A stretch of 64,000 nucleotides of DNA from Kutzneria chonburiensis (GCF_028622115.1 NZ_CP097263.1:186001-250000); one strand, 5' to 3'. Positions 52,650 to 62,224 are shown, counted from the stretch's first letter. A program made the numbers and translations. Notes: generated from the letters alone by a model not told the origin.

Positions 52650-54956
52650 GTGTGGTTGAGCCAAGACGTCGAACCCGCCGCATCGCCACAGCCGGTGGCT
52701 GCTCGGCCACCCTCGGCGACGCGTCGGGTGCGCGCGCGCCTGGCCCGCCGGATCACCGCGCAGCGCGCCGCACCGGTCAAGCAGGTGCTGGAGCCGCTGG
52801 CCGCGGTGCACCGCGAACTGCACCCCAAGGCCGACCTGGGCCTGTTGCAGTTCGCCTACGACGTCGCCGAGGAGAAGCACCGCAGTCAGCGGCGCAAGTC
52901 CGGCGACCCGTACATCACCCACCCGCTGGCCGTCGCCACCATCCTGGCCGAGCTGGGCATGGACACCACCACGCTGGTCGCCGCCCTGCTGCACGACACC
53001 GTCGAGGACACCGACTACTCGCTCGACCTGCTCAGCGAGGACTTCGGCGACGAGGTGGCGCACCTGGTCGACGGCGTCACCAAGCTGGACAAGGTCAAGC
53101 TGGGCGCGGCGGCCGAGGCTGAGACCATCCGCAAGATGGTCATCGCCATGGCCCGCGACCCCCGGGTGCTGGTGATCAAGCTGGCCGACCGGCTGCACAA
53201 CATGCGCACCATGCGCTTCCTGCCGCCGGAGAAGCAGGCCCGCAAGGCCCGCGAGACGCTGGAGGTGCTGGCCCCGCTGGCCCACCGCCTCGGCATGGCC
53301 ACCGTCAAGTGGGAGCTGGAGGACCTGGCCTTCGCCATTCTGCAGCCCAAGAAGTACGACGAGATCGTGCGGCTGGTGGCCAACCGGGCCCCGTCCCGCG
53401 ACACCTACCTGCGCAAGGTCGTCGACGAGCTGAACAGCCAGCTCGAGTCGTCCCGGATCAACGCCAAGGTCGAGGGCAGGCCCAAGCACTACTACTCGAT
53501 CAACCAGAAGATGATCGTCCGGGGCCGCGACTTCGACGACATCCACGACCTGGTCGGCGTGCGCATCATGGTCGACGACGTGCGCGACTGCTACGCCGCC
53601 ATGGGCGTGGTGCACGCGCTGTGGCAGCCGATGCCCGGCCGGTTCAAGGACTACATCGCCCAGCCCCGGTTCGGCGTCTACCAGTCGCTGCACACCACCG
53701 TGATCGGCCCGGACGGCAAGCCGCTCGAGGTGCAGATCCGCACCCACGACATGCACCGCACGGCCGAGTACGGCATCGCCGCGCACTGGCGGTACAAGGA
53801 GACCAAGGGCACCCACTCCGGCCGTGGCGTCGAGGTCGACGAGATGGCCTGGATGCGGCAGCTGCTGGACTGGCAGCGGGAGGCCGCCGACCCGGGCGAG
53901 TTCCTCGAGGCGCTGCGCTACGACCTGGCCGCCCGCGAGATCTTCGTGTTCACGCCCAAGGGCGACGTGGAGACGCTGCCGGCGGACTCCACGCCGGTCG
54001 ACTTCGCGTACGCCGTGCACACCGAGGTCGGCAACCGCTGCATCGGCGCGCGGGTGAACGGCCGGCTGGTGGCGCTGGAGCGCAAGCTGGAGAACGGTGA
54101 GGTCGTCGAGATCTTCACCTCGAAGGCCGAGGGCGCCGGGCCCAGCCGGGACTGGCTGGCCTTCGTCGCCTCGCCGCGGGCCAAGGCCAAGATCAAGCAG
54201 TGGTTCGCCAAGGAACGGCGTGAGGAGGCGATCGAGGCCGGCAAGGAGTCGATCGCCAAGGAGGTCCGCCGGGTCGGGCTGCCGATCCAGCGGCTGGTCA
54301 CCGCCGACTCGATGGGCGCGCTGACCAAGGAGCTGCGGCTGGCCGACGTCAGCGCGCTGTACCGGGCGGTCGGCGAAGGACAGGTCTCCGGCCGGCACCT
54401 GGTGCAGCGGCTGGTGGCGCTGCTCGGCGGCGTCGACCATGCCGAGGAGGAGCTGGCCGAGCGGGCCACGCCGTCCACGGTGGTGCGGCGGCGCGCGCCC
54501 GGCGACCCGGGCGTTGTCGTCAAGGACGCCAGCGATGTGTGGGTCAAGCTGGCCCGCTGCTGCACGCCGGTGCCGGGCGACGACATCATGGGCTTCGTGA
54601 CCCGCGGCGGCGGCGTGTCCGTGCACCGCACCGACTGCACCAACGCCACCGAGCTGCTGGCCTCGCCGGAGCGGCTGGTCGACGTGGAGTGGGCGCCGAA
54701 CTCGTCCTCGCTGTTCCTGGTGGCCATCCAGGTCGAGGCGCTCGACCGGCACCGGCTGCTGTCCGACATCACCAAGGTGCTGGCCGACGAGAAGGTCAAC
54801 ATCCTGTCGGCCTCGGTGACCACGTCCAAGGACCGGGTGGCGGTCAGCCGCTTCTCGTTCGAGATGGGCGACCCCAAGCACCTCGGCCACGTGCTCAAGG
54901 TGGTCCGCGGCGTCGAGGGCGTCTACGACGTCTACCGCGTGACCTCCGCGTCCTGA
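52650..54956 (+). CDS. rel: Bifunctional (p)ppGpp synthase/hydrolase
   Basis: 768 residues. HD hydrolase domain: [11 protein letters not shown] near residue 112 and [11 protein letters not shown]. Synthetase domain: [12 protein letters not shown] and [21 protein letters not shown]; the RFKD form is typical of bifunctional Rel. TGS ([22 protein letters not shown]) and C-terminal ACT/Zn-finger ([12 protein letters not shown]) domains complete it. It controls the stringent response. GTG at 52650 was used; TTG at 52656 has a better-placed gggag. Confidence 0.97.
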   Translation: MWLSQDVEPAASPQPVAARPPSATRRVRARLARRITAQRAAPVKQVLEPLAAVHRELHPKADLGLLQFAYDVAEEKHRSQRRKSGDPYITHPLAVATILAELGMDTTTLVAALLHDTVEDTDYSLDLLSEDFGDEVAHLVDGVTKLDKVKLGAAAEAETIRKMVIAMARDPRVLVIKLADRLHNMRTMRFLPPEKQARKARETLEVLAPLAHRLGMATVKWELEDLAFAILQPKKYDEIVRLVANRAPSRDTYLRKVVDELNSQLESSRINAKVEGRPKHYYSINQKMIVRGRDFDDIHDLVGVRIMVDDVRDCYAAMGVVHALWQPMPGRFKDYIAQPRFGVYQSLHTTVIGPDGKPLEVQIRTHDMHRTAEYGIAAHWRYKETKGTHSGRGVEVDEMAWMRQLLDWQREAADPGEFLEALRYDLAAREIFVFTPKGDVETLPADSTPVDFAYAVHTEVGNRCIGARVNGRLVALERKLENGEVVEIFTSKAEGAGPSRDWLAFVASPRAKAKIKQWFAKERREEAIEAGKESIAKEVRRVGLPIQRLVTADSMGALTKELRLADVSALYRAVGEGQVSGRHLVQRLVALLGGVDHAEEELAERATPSTVVRRRAPGDPGVVVKDASDVWVKLARCCTPVPGDDIMGFVTRGGGVSVHRTDCTNATELLASPERLVDVEWAPNSSSLFLVAIQVEALDRHRLLSDITKVLADEKVNILSASVTTSKDRVAVSRFSFEMGDPKHLGHVLKVVRGVEGVYDVYRVTSAS

Positions 54957-54959
54957 GGT

Positions 54960-54996
54960 GAAAAAGGGGCCCCGCCTTTCGGCGGGGCCCCTTTTC
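54960..54996. terminator. Bidirectional terminator between rel and the convergent cyclophilin
   Basis: aaaaaggggccccgcc, loop tttc, ggcggggccccttttt-like arm: a perfect GC stem with A-run before and T-run after, so it works both ways. Confidence 0.93.
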
Positions 54997-55005
54997 ATGT
55001 CCGGC

Positions 55006-55878
55006 TCAGGCCGCGACCTGGGACTTGGTGATGGTGACCTTCTTGTTCGGGTGGCCACCGCCGGCGCTGCTGTCGTAGGCGCCGTCGTCACCGGCGCGGG
55101 CGATGTCGTCGATCACCTTCAGGCCGGCGTCGGAGATGGTGCCGAAGACGGTGTAGCTGGGCGGCAGCTGCGCGTCGCCGTAGACCAGGAAGAACTGGCT
55201 GCCGTTGGTGTTCGGGCCCGAGTTGGCCATGGCCAGGTAGCCGCGGCCGTACTTGATCGAGTCCCACACCTCGTCGTTGAACTTGTAGCCGGGGCCGCCG
55301 GTGCCGTCGCCCTTGGGGTCGCCGCACTGGAGCATCTGCAGGCCCGACGTGCTCAGCCGGTGGCAGCTGGTGTTGTCGTAGTAGCCCTGGCCGGACAGGC
55401 TCACGAAGCTGTTCACCGCGCACGGCGCGAGCGAGCGGTCCAACGTGAGCGGGATGTCGCCGTCGTTGGTCTTCAGCGTGACCGCCACCGTGCCCTGGGC
55501 CGAGACGTTGGCGCCGTTGGGCAGGTTGTTGGCCTTGGCCGCGTCGCCGTCCTTGGTGTACGTGCAGTTCACCGTGGCGCCCAGCGGCGTCGGCCGCTTC
55601 GGCGCGGCGGCCAGCGCGGTCGGGATGGTGATCGGCGCCTTCGACGTCGGGGTGGTCGGCGTGGTCGACTGCGACGCCGCGTCGGAGGAGCTGGTGCCGC
55701 TGGCGGCGACCGCCCACCAGATGCCACCGGCGGCCAGCAGCACCACCACCGTGGTCACGGAAATGCTGGTCAGGCGGCGGCGACGGGCCCGCTGAGCTCG
55801 GCGAACGAGCTGCCGCTCCAACTTCCGCTTCGCGGCCTCGCGGCGCTGTTCGTTGCTCGGCACCTGCGCTCTCCCCAT
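55006..55878 (-). CDS. Membrane-anchored cyclophilin-type peptidyl-prolyl isomerase
   Basis: 290 residues. A basic N-terminus (RRAQRARRRRL), one membrane helix (~38-57) and a Ser/Thr/Pro linker precede the cyclophilin domain (~120-285): SFVSLSGQGYYDNTSCHRLS, GYLAMANSGPNTNGSQFFLVYG and YTVFGTISDAGLKVIDDI. It helps fold exported proteins on the outside of the membrane. Position matches Rv2582 (ppiB). ATG at 55878 was chosen by alignment with the Lys/Arg-rich opening. Confidence 0.94.
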   Translation of the reverse strand: MGRAQVPSNEQRREAAKRKLERQLVRRAQRARRRRLTSISVTTVVVLLAAGGIWWAVAASGTSSSDAASQSTTPTTPTSKAPITIPTALAAAPKRPTPLGATVNCTYTKDGDAAKANNLPNGANVSAQGTVAVTLKTNDGDIPLTLDRSLAPCAVNSFVSLSGQGYYDNTSCHRLSTSGLQMLQCGDPKGDGTGGPGYKFNDEVWDSIKYGRGYLAMANSGPNTNGSQFFLVYGDAQLPPSYTVFGTISDAGLKVIDDIARAGDDGAYDSSAGGGHPNKKVTITKSQVAA

Positions 55879-55993
55879 GGTCGTGACGACAAGACTGCCG
55901 CGAGTGTAGGACGACGGGGTGTGACCGCTGTGTGGTGGTCCCCGCCCGGTAGGCTTGGCGGGTTCGTCCGCCGCCCAGATGGAGGTTCCGCCC

Positions 55994-56689
55994 GTGCTCG
56001 TCGTCGGGTTCCCGACCGGCGCCCTCCAGGCCAACTGCTATCTGCTGGCGGCCGGCGAAGGCGAGGCCTGCGTCGTCGTCGACCCTGGTCAGGACGCGGT
56101 CGAGCCGATCGCCGACGCGCTGCGCAAGCACCGGCTGTCCCCGGTCGCCGTGCTGCTCACGCACGGTCATTTCGATCACGCCTTTTCCGTGACGCCGGTG
56201 TGCGACGGCAACGACGTGCCGGCCTGGATTCACCCCGACGACCGCGGCATGCTGTCCGATCCGCTGCGCGGCGTGAGCGCGGAGACGGCCGCGTTCTTCG
56301 GCGGCCGCCTGGAGATGCGCGAGCCGTCCGAGGTCCGCGAGCTGTCCGACGGCGTCACCCTTGACCTGGCCGGGCTCCAGCTGCTGGTCGACCACACGCC
56401 GGGCCACACCGGCGGCTCGGTGATGTTCCGTGCCGGCACCGAGGAGGGCGGCCGGCTGGTGCTGTCCGGCGACACCCTGTTCGCCGGCTCCATCGGGCGC
56501 ACCGACCTGCCCGGCGGCGACCACTCGGCGATGCTGGACTCGTTGCGGGACAAGGTGTTGACCCTGCCCGACGACACCGTGGTGCTGCCGGGGCACGGTG
56601 GCACGACGACCATCGGGCGGGAACGCGCCGGCAACCCGTTCCTGCTCGGCCTCGACGACCGTCCCTCCGCGCCGCGACGGGGGATGTGA
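55994..56689 (+). CDS. Metallo-beta-lactamase-fold hydrolase (glyoxalase II-like)
   Basis: 231 residues. Metal motif LTHGHFDHAF (HxHxDH), then DHTPGHTGG and SGDTLFAGSIGR, and PGHGGTTTIGRE, in the glyoxalase II/MBL order. It hydrolyses a thioester such as S-lactoyl-thiol in the cytoplasm; in this lineage mycothiol or bacillithiol conjugates are possible. Matches Rv2581c by position. GTG at 55994 has ggagg eight bases upstream; ATG at 55979 is an alternative. Confidence 0.92.
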   Translation: MLVVGFPTGALQANCYLLAAGEGEACVVVDPGQDAVEPIADALRKHRLSPVAVLLTHGHFDHAFSVTPVCDGNDVPAWIHPDDRGMLSDPLRGVSAETAAFFGGRLEMREPSEVRELSDGVTLDLAGLQLLVDHTPGHTGGSVMFRAGTEEGGRLVLSGDTLFAGSIGRTDLPGGDHSAMLDSLRDKVLTLPDDTVVLPGHGGTTTIGRERAGNPFLLGLDDRPSAPRRGM

Positions 56690-56692
56690 GGC

Positions 56693-57325
56693 GTGTCCGA
56701 GCGCATCCCGCTTGACCTGCTGGAGCCGGCGGTGGTGCGCAAGCGCGCCCGCTTCGTGGTGATCGCCGCGCTGGTGCTGGGCCTGGTCATCGGCGAGGTG
56801 GTGGCGCTGCTCGGTGGCTTGATCGCCGGTGGTGTCACGGCGCTGGTGGTGGCCGTGCCGATCATCGTGCTGGCGCTGGTGGAGGCCCGCCGCCGGGTGT
56901 GGCTGGAAGGCTCGCAGGTCTGCGTACGGGCGCTGGGCACGCGGACCGTCGACCTGCACGGCCTGACCGACCTGGACCTGATGGTCACCGACGTGCGCGG
57001 CAACCGCACCATCGGCCTGCTGGTCACCGGCGCACCCAAGGGCCGCACGATCAACGTCGCGCTGGCCACGTACACCGCGGTCGCCGGGCGCTCGCTGGGC
57101 ATCCTGGCGCTGCGGCGGCTGGCCGACGGCCTGTCCGGCGCCGGCGACCCCGGCCCGCTGGTCTTCGCCGAGCTGCTGGTGGCCGAACTGCGGGCCGAGG
57201 CACGCGGCGAGGACCTGCCCGGCCGGCCGCTATTTCAGTTGGCCGCCGCCGTGCCGGGCGGCAAGCTGGCCCAACGTATCCAGACCGACGCCGTGACCCG
57301 ATTCGTGGCCACGCTCGACTCCTAA
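56693..57325 (+). CDS. Hypothetical membrane protein between the glyoxalase II-like gene and hisS
   Basis: 210 residues, GTG start three bases after the previous stop. Two membrane helices (~22-62) follow a short basic N-terminus. The remainder is soluble, with LEGSQVCVRALGTRTVDLHGLTDL and a Rossmann-less mixed pattern. No family recognised. It is co-transcribed with the hydrolase and probably hisS, and is not in the M. tuberculosis block. Confidence 0.75.
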   Translation: MSERIPLDLLEPAVVRKRARFVVIAALVLGLVIGEVVALLGGLIAGGVTALVVAVPIIVLALVEARRRVWLEGSQVCVRALGTRTVDLHGLTDLDLMVTDVRGNRTIGLLVTGAPKGRTINVALATYTAVAGRSLGILALRRLADGLSGAGDPGPLVFAELLVAELRAEARGEDLPGRPLFQLAAAVPGGKLAQRIQTDAVTRFVATLDS

Positions 57326-57349
57326 AACACTCGCTGAGGAACCGACACC

Positions 57350-58609
57350 GTGAAGATGGACAACAGCCCCGCCCGGGGCACCCGTGACCTGCTCCCGTCG
57401 GCCGTGGCCACCCGGGACCATGTGCTCGCCACGATCACGGACGTCTACCACCGGTTCGGCTACCAGCGCATCGAGACCCCGGCGCTGGAGGACATCACCC
57501 GGCTCACCGGCGGCCAGGGCGGCGAGAACGAGAAGCTGCTGTTCCAGGTGCTGCGGCGGGGGCTGCCGGCCATCGTCGAGGCCGGCACGCCGCTGTCCGA
57601 GCTGGTCGACCTCGGGCTGCGCTTCGACCTGACCGTCCCGCTGACCCGGTTCTACGGCAACAACCAGGCCGCGCTGCCGCAGCCGTTCCGGTCCTTCCAG
57701 TTCGGGCCGGTGTGGCGGGCCGAGCGGCCGGCCAAGGGCCGCTACCGGCAGTTCTACCAGTGCGACATCGACATGATCGGCGAGGCCTCGGTGCTGGCCG
57801 AGGTGGAGCTGATCGAGGCGACCGCGGCGGCGCTGGCCGGCGTCGGCCTGACCGGCACCACCGTCCGGCTGTCCGACCGGCGCTACCTGTCGGCGCTGGC
57901 CGCCGCGGTCGGACTGGACGAGTCGGCCTGGTCCGGCTTCTTCATCGGCCTGGACAAGCTGGACAAGATCGGCTGGGACGGCGTGCGGGCCGAGCTGACC
58001 GGCCGTGGCCTGCCCGGCGAGGCCGTGGACGCGGCGCGGGAGCGGATCGAGGCCCTCACCGGCCTGGCCGCCGACAAGGTGGCCGACGCGCTGTCCGACA
58101 CCATCCCGTCGCTGGCCGACGACGTCGTCGCCGACCTCGGCACGGTCGCCGGCTGCCTGGACGACCTGGCCGGGCTCACCTGGGAGTTCGACCCGACCCT
58201 GGTCCGCGGCATGGGCTACTACACCGGCCAGATCTTCGAGGTCGGCCACCCGTCGGTGAGCTACTCGCTGGCCGGCGGCGGCCGCTACGACCGGCTGGTC
58301 GGCCGTTCGCTGGGCAAGGACGTGCCGGCCTGCGGCTTCTCCATCGGCTTCGAGCGCATCGTCGACATGCTGGGCGAGCTGCCCCGTGCGGACAGCGTCG
58401 CCGTGCTGTTCGAGTCCGATGTCCCGCTGGCTCGCGTGTTCGAGGTGGCTCGTGGCGTGCGGGGCGATGGTAGGACCGCCGCCGTGCAGCCCCGTTCCGG
58501 CAAGTTCGGCGCGCAGCTGGGTCGGCTGGAGGCCGCCGGCTTCACGTCGTTCATCCACGTCAAGGCCGACACCGTCGAGGTCGAGGAGAGGCCGCTCGGC
58601 GGCAAGTGA
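57350..58609 (+). CDS. hisS: Histidine--tRNA ligase
   Basis: 419 residues. Class II motif 2 at FQFGPVWRAERPAKGRYRQFYQCDID, His-specific GMGYYTGQIFEV and LAGGGRYDRLVG, and the anticodon-binding end. It charges tRNA-His. Start GTG 57350 (ATG two codons later). Its stop TGA abuts the convergent stop TCA in the palindrome TGATCA. Confidence 0.97.
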   Translation: MKMDNSPARGTRDLLPSAVATRDHVLATITDVYHRFGYQRIETPALEDITRLTGGQGGENEKLLFQVLRRGLPAIVEAGTPLSELVDLGLRFDLTVPLTRFYGNNQAALPQPFRSFQFGPVWRAERPAKGRYRQFYQCDIDMIGEASVLAEVELIEATAAALAGVGLTGTTVRLSDRRYLSALAAAVGLDESAWSGFFIGLDKLDKIGWDGVRAELTGRGLPGEAVDAARERIEALTGLAADKVADALSDTIPSLADDVVADLGTVAGCLDDLAGLTWEFDPTLVRGMGYYTGQIFEVGHPSVSYSLAGGGRYDRLVGRSLGKDVPACGFSIGFERIVDMLGELPRADSVAVLFESDVPLARVFEVARGVRGDGRTAAVQPRSGKFGAQLGRLEAAGFTSFIHVKADTVEVEERPLGGK

Positions 58610-60154
58610 TCAGCGCCGGTCCTCGGCGTTGTACGGACGGTTGCGCAGCTCGGGCGGCGCGGACGGGTGGCCGCCCGGCAGCTCGGGCGGCGGCGGCAGC
58701 CGTCGGGTCTGACCCGGCGGCGGCTGCCGCCGCGGGACCTGCCCCTGGCGCGGCGCCATCTGGGTCTGCTGCTCGGGCCGCGGTCGCCGCATGGCTTCCG
58801 TGGGCTGATGTTGGTGCGCCCCAGGCGGATTCTGGGGACGTGGGCGCACGGCCTCGAACCGTTCGGTGGGCATGTCGTCCGGGTTGACGCGCTTGCGGCG
58901 GGCCGGCTGCTCCGGTTCGGGCTTCTGCTCGGCCTTGGGCGGCTCGGGCTCCGGGACGTCCGCCGGCTCGGCCACTGCCGGCTCGTCGATCTCCTCCTGG
59001 CGGGCGATCATGGCTGCGAGGAAGGTCGTGATGGGTACGGAGGCCACCAGGCCGATGCTGCCGACCAGGGTTCGCACCAGTTCCTGGGCGATGGTCTCGG
59101 CGGTCAGCAGGTCGGTGAGCCCGCGGCCGCTCGCGGAATAGGCCAGCAGCAGCGGCAGACCCGCACCGGCGTAGGCCATCACGAGTGTGTTGACCGACGA
59201 GGACATGTGGTCGCGGCCGATGCGCAGGCCGGCGGCGTACAGGTCGCGCCAGCCGAGCTTGGGGTTGGCCCGCCGCAGCTCCCACACGGCGCTGGTCTGC
59301 GTGACGGTCACGTCGTCGAGCACGCCGACCGAGCCGATCACGATGCCGGCCAGCAGCAGTCCGCGGGCGTCGATGCCGTGGCCCAGCACGGAGATCAGGT
59401 TCGCGGTGTCCTCGTCGAGACCGGTCAGGTTGGCGACGACGGAGAACAGCCAGCCCAGCACCCCGATCAGGCCCAGGCTGACCAGCGTGCCGACCACGGC
59501 CGTGGATGTTCGCGCCGACAGCCCATGGGTCAGGTACAGCACCATGAACATGATCACCGCGGCGCCGACCACGCCGACGGTGAGCGGGTCCTTTCCGGCA
59601 ACCATCGCCGGCAGTACAAAAAGGACGATGACCACGAAGGTGAGAACCAGCGCGCCCAACGCCTTCAGACCCTGCATCCGGCCCAGGATCAGCACCGCCG
59701 CCGCGAACAGCACGCCCAGCAGCGCCAATGGGAAACCGCGCTGGAAGTCCAGCAGCTGGTACGAGCCGGGATCATTGGGATCGGCGCCGTTGTAGCCGAG
59801 CACGACCTTGTCGCCAACGGTGAACCGCGGCGTGGACGGCTCGATCGGCATCGGCTCGGTGATGGACTGCTGGTTGTCCAGCTGCACCGTGATGGCCTCG
59901 CACTGCTTGCCACCACCGCCACTGTTATCCCCGCCCCCTCCTCCACACGCACTGGCCACCACCTTCGTGACCACGCCGTACTCGGTGACCATGGCCTGCT
60001 GGGTGGTGTTCGCGTGGCCGCCCCAGGGGAACAGCACCACGACGCCGACGACCGTCAGGGCGGCGAGCGGCAGCAGCAGGCCGATGACCAGCCTGCGCAC
60101 CCGGGCCGACGCCGGGGCGGCCGGCTCGTGGCCGTGTCCGTGCCCGTGGCTCAT
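58610..60154 (-). CDS. YibE/F-family integral membrane protein
   Basis: 514 residues from the ATG of MSHGHGHGHEP (an in-frame ATG at 60208 adds 18 residues). The N-terminus is His-rich, which might bind metal. About eight membrane helices follow, with the YibE/F core LILGRMQGLKALGALVLTF and GVLDDVTVTQTSAVWELR. The C-terminal ~130 residues are a Pro/Arg/Gln-rich cytoplasmic tail. Family function is unknown; related proteins are suspected transporters. Convergent with hisS, divergent from the radical SAM gene. Confidence 0.9.
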   Translation of the reverse strand: MSHGHGHGHEPAAPASARVRRLVIGLLLPLAALTVVGVVVLFPWGGHANTTQQAMVTEYGVVTKVVASACGGGGGDNSGGGGKQCEAITVQLDNQQSITEPMPIEPSTPRFTVGDKVVLGYNGADPNDPGSYQLLDFQRGFPLALLGVLFAAAVLILGRMQGLKALGALVLTFVVIVLFVLPAMVAGKDPLTVGVVGAAVIMFMVLYLTHGLSARTSTAVVGTLVSLGLIGVLGWLFSVVANLTGLDEDTANLISVLGHGIDARGLLLAGIVIGSVGVLDDVTVTQTSAVWELRRANPKLGWRDLYAAGLRIGRDHMSSSVNTLVMAYAGAGLPLLLAYSASGRGLTDLLTAETIAQELVRTLVGSIGLVASVPITTFLAAMIARQEEIDEPAVAEPADVPEPEPPKAEQKPEPEQPARRKRVNPDDMPTERFEAVRPRPQNPPGAHQHQPTEAMRRPRPEQQTQMAPRQGQVPRRQPPPGQTRRLPPPPELPGGHPSAPPELRNRPYNAEDRR

Positions 60155-60271
60155 CACCACATCCTGACTGGTCCCCGCTCCGGCCTTGCCGCGGGTGCCG
60201 TTCTCCATGCCGGTGCAGACTCCGCTGCCACCTGTTCGGTTGCTCCGAACGCCGATCCGGTTGACGCGCGA

Positions 60272-60287
60272 TCGAACATGTGTTCGA
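60272..60287 (+). promoter_or_regulatory. LexA (SOS) box upstream of the radical SAM gene
   Basis: TCGAAC-ATGT-GTTCGA is a perfect match to the actinobacterial SOS box. It is 9 bases before the GTG start of the radical SAM gene and covers an in-frame ATG at 60278. In M. tuberculosis LexA control of linB/Rv2579, the gene divergent from the homologue Rv2578c, is known. Confidence 0.9.
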
Positions 60288-60295
60288 CTGCTGGG

Positions 60296-62224
60296 GTGCG
60301 ATGGGACGAGCAACGGGTCGACCGTGACGAACCGGCGCTGCTGGGACTGTCCGGCCTCATCAGGTCGGTGCGGTCGCCGGAGTTCAACGGCGTGGTGTTC
60401 CACGAGGTGCGGGCCAAGAGCGTGCTGAACCGGGTGCCCGGCGGGTCGCCCATGCCGTTCAGCTGGACCGTCAACCCCTACCGCGGCTGCACCCACGCCT
60501 GCGTCTACTGCCTGGCCGGCGAGACGCCGATCCTGCTGGCCGACGGCGGCACGAAACCGTTGGCCCGACTGGAAGTCGGCGACGACATCGTCGGCACGCG
60601 GGTGGTCGGGGCCGAGCGGCGCTACGTGCGGACGAAGGTGCTGGCGCACTGGCGAACCAGCAAGCGCGCCTACCGGATCACCCTGCACGACGGCACCGAG
60701 ATCGTGGCCAGCGGCGACCACCGCTTCCTCGCCGCCGACGGCTGGCGCTACGTCACCGGGGCCATGCGGCCTCATCTGACCGTCGGCGTCCGCCTTGTCG
60801 GCACCGGGAGTTTCGCCTTACCGCCGGAGGAAACCGAGGGCTACCAACGGGGTTACCTGTGCGGCATGGTCCAGGGCGGTGGCATGGAAGGCTTTCGGGT
60901 CGCGCTGGCCGGCGCCGAGGGCATCGACCGCACCGAGCGCTACCTGTCCGAGCTCGGCACCTCGGCCGTGCCGGAGGAACTACCGCTGGCGCCGGGGTTG
61001 GACTGGCACAAGGGTTTGCTGGCCGGCATCTTCGACGCGCGGGGCAGCGTCCGTGACGGCGTGATCCGGATCTTCACCCGGGACCACCGGCTGCTGGACG
61101 CGATCGGCCTGGCGTTGAAGGAACTCCACTTCGACCACCACGTGACCGAGGACCGCCGGGCCGTGGTGCTGACCGCGGAGCTGGGGGAGCGGCTGCGGTT
61201 CCGGCAGACCGTCGATCCGGCCACCGCCGACCGGCTGGCCCTGGACGGCGAGCTGGTGCCGGCCGCGGACCGGACCGTGACGAGGATCGAACGCCTGGAA
61301 TCCCGGGGCCTGTACGACATCACCACCGGCACCGGCGACTTCGTCGCCGACGGAATCGTCAGCCACAATTGTTTTGCCAGAAACACCCACACGTATCTTG
61401 ATCTCGACTCGGGGCACGATTTCGACAGCCAGGTCGTGGTCAAGGTCAATGCCGCGGAGTTGTTGCGGGCCAAGCTTTCCTCCCCGCGCTGGACCCGCGA
61501 GCACGTGGCCATGGGCACCAACACCGACCCGTACCAACGGGCCGAAGGCCGTTATCAACTCATGCCCGGCATCATCAAGGCGTTGGCCGACAACAGCACC
61601 CCGTTCTCCATCCTGACCAAGGGCACCACCATGTCCCGCGACATCCCATTGCTGGCCGAGGCGGCCAAGCGGGTGCCGGTCGGGTTGGGCGTGTCGATCG
61701 CCTTGCTGGACAAGGAGATCCACCACACCTTGGAGCCCGGCACGCCCAGCCCGCAGGCCCGGCTGGAGCTGGTCCGGCGGCTGGCCGACGCCGGGCTGCC
61801 GTGCGGCGTGTTCATCGCGCCGGTGCTGCCGGGACTGACCGATTCGGCCGAGCAGCTGGACGACCTGCTGGCGGCGATCGCCGCGGCCGGCGCCACCGGC
61901 GTGACCGTGCTGGCGCTGCATCTGCGTCCGGGCGCGAAAGAGTGGTTTGCCGGCTGGCTGAAACGGGAACACCCGCAATTGGTCCCTGGCTACCGCGAGC
62001 TGTACGGCACCGGCAGCTATGCGGACCGTCGCTACCGGCGCCGACTCGCGGCCCTGGTGGAACCGTTGGTGCGCAAGCACGGACTCGCGCCCAAGGTCGC
62101 CAGGGACGCCCCGTCCGGCGTGCCCGGCGCGGACCAGGACGCGACCTGGCCGGCCGGGGCGCTGCCGGTCGACGCGGTGGCCCCTGCCCACCGCGTCGAC
62201 CAGGAGCAGCTCACTCTGCTGTAG
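60296..62224 (+). CDS. Rv2578c-family radical SAM protein interrupted by an intein
   Basis: 642 residues before splicing, about 355 after. GTG at 60296 was chosen since the ATG at 60278 lies in the SOS box. The iron-sulfur motif is CTHACVYC (Cx3Cx2C): the last Cys is split by the intein; after excision it is restored as the first residue of CFARNTHTYLDLD. Downstream segments EHVAMGTNTDPYQRAEG and VSIALLDKEIHHTLEPG fit SplB-like radical SAM proteins (spore photoproduct-lyase-like). In M. tuberculosis the homologue Rv2578c is next to hisS. A role in DNA repair is suggested by family and SOS control. Confidence 0.93.
   Translation: MRWDEQRVDRDEPALLGLSGLIRSVRSPEFNGVVFHEVRAKSVLNRVPGGSPMPFSWTVNPYRGCTHACVYCLAGETPILLADGGTKPLARLEVGDDIVGTRVVGAERRYVRTKVLAHWRTSKRAYRITLHDGTEIVASGDHRFLAADGWRYVTGAMRPHLTVGVRLVGTGSFALPPEETEGYQRGYLCGMVQGGGMEGFRVALAGAEGIDRTERYLSELGTSAVPEELPLAPGLDWHKGLLAGIFDARGSVRDGVIRIFTRDHRLLDAIGLALKELHFDHHVTEDRRAVVLTAELGERLRFRQTVDPATADRLALDGELVPAADRTVTRIERLESRGLYDITTGTGDFVADGIVSHNCFARNTHTYLDLDSGHDFDSQVVVKVNAAELLRAKLSSPRWTREHVAMGTNTDPYQRAEGRYQLMPGIIKALADNSTPFSILTKGTTMSRDIPLLAEAAKRVPVGLGVSIALLDKEIHHTLEPGTPSPQARLELVRRLADAGLPCGVFIAPVLPGLTDSAEQLDDLLAAIAAAGATGVTVLALHLRPGAKEWFAGWLKREHPQLVPGYRELYGTGSYADRRYRRRLAALVEPLVRKHGLAPKVARDAPSGVPGADQDATWPAGALPVDAVAPAHRVDQEQLTLL
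60509..61369 (+). mobile_element. Intein inside the radical SAM cluster-binding motif
   Basis: 287 residues. Block A begins at Cys1, CLAGETPILLADGG; block B is ASGDHRFLAADG; blocks F/G end RGLYDITTGTGDFVADGIV SHN with the final Asn followed by Cys (+1). All splicing residues are present. The centre (~85-210) resembles a LAGLIDADG homing endonuclease, but the motifs read LCGMVQGGG and LAGIFDARG, without the usual acidic residue in each. Confidence 0.92.

Noticed and set aside
52395-55091. Very long minus-strand frame opposite rel
   Set aside because: GC-rich shadow frame, with no domain, opposite a perfectly conserved Rel protein.
58667-60295. Radical SAM frame extended upstream over yibE
   Set aside because: The in-frame extension runs antisense to yibE and has no domain; SOS box and GTG place the true start at 60296.
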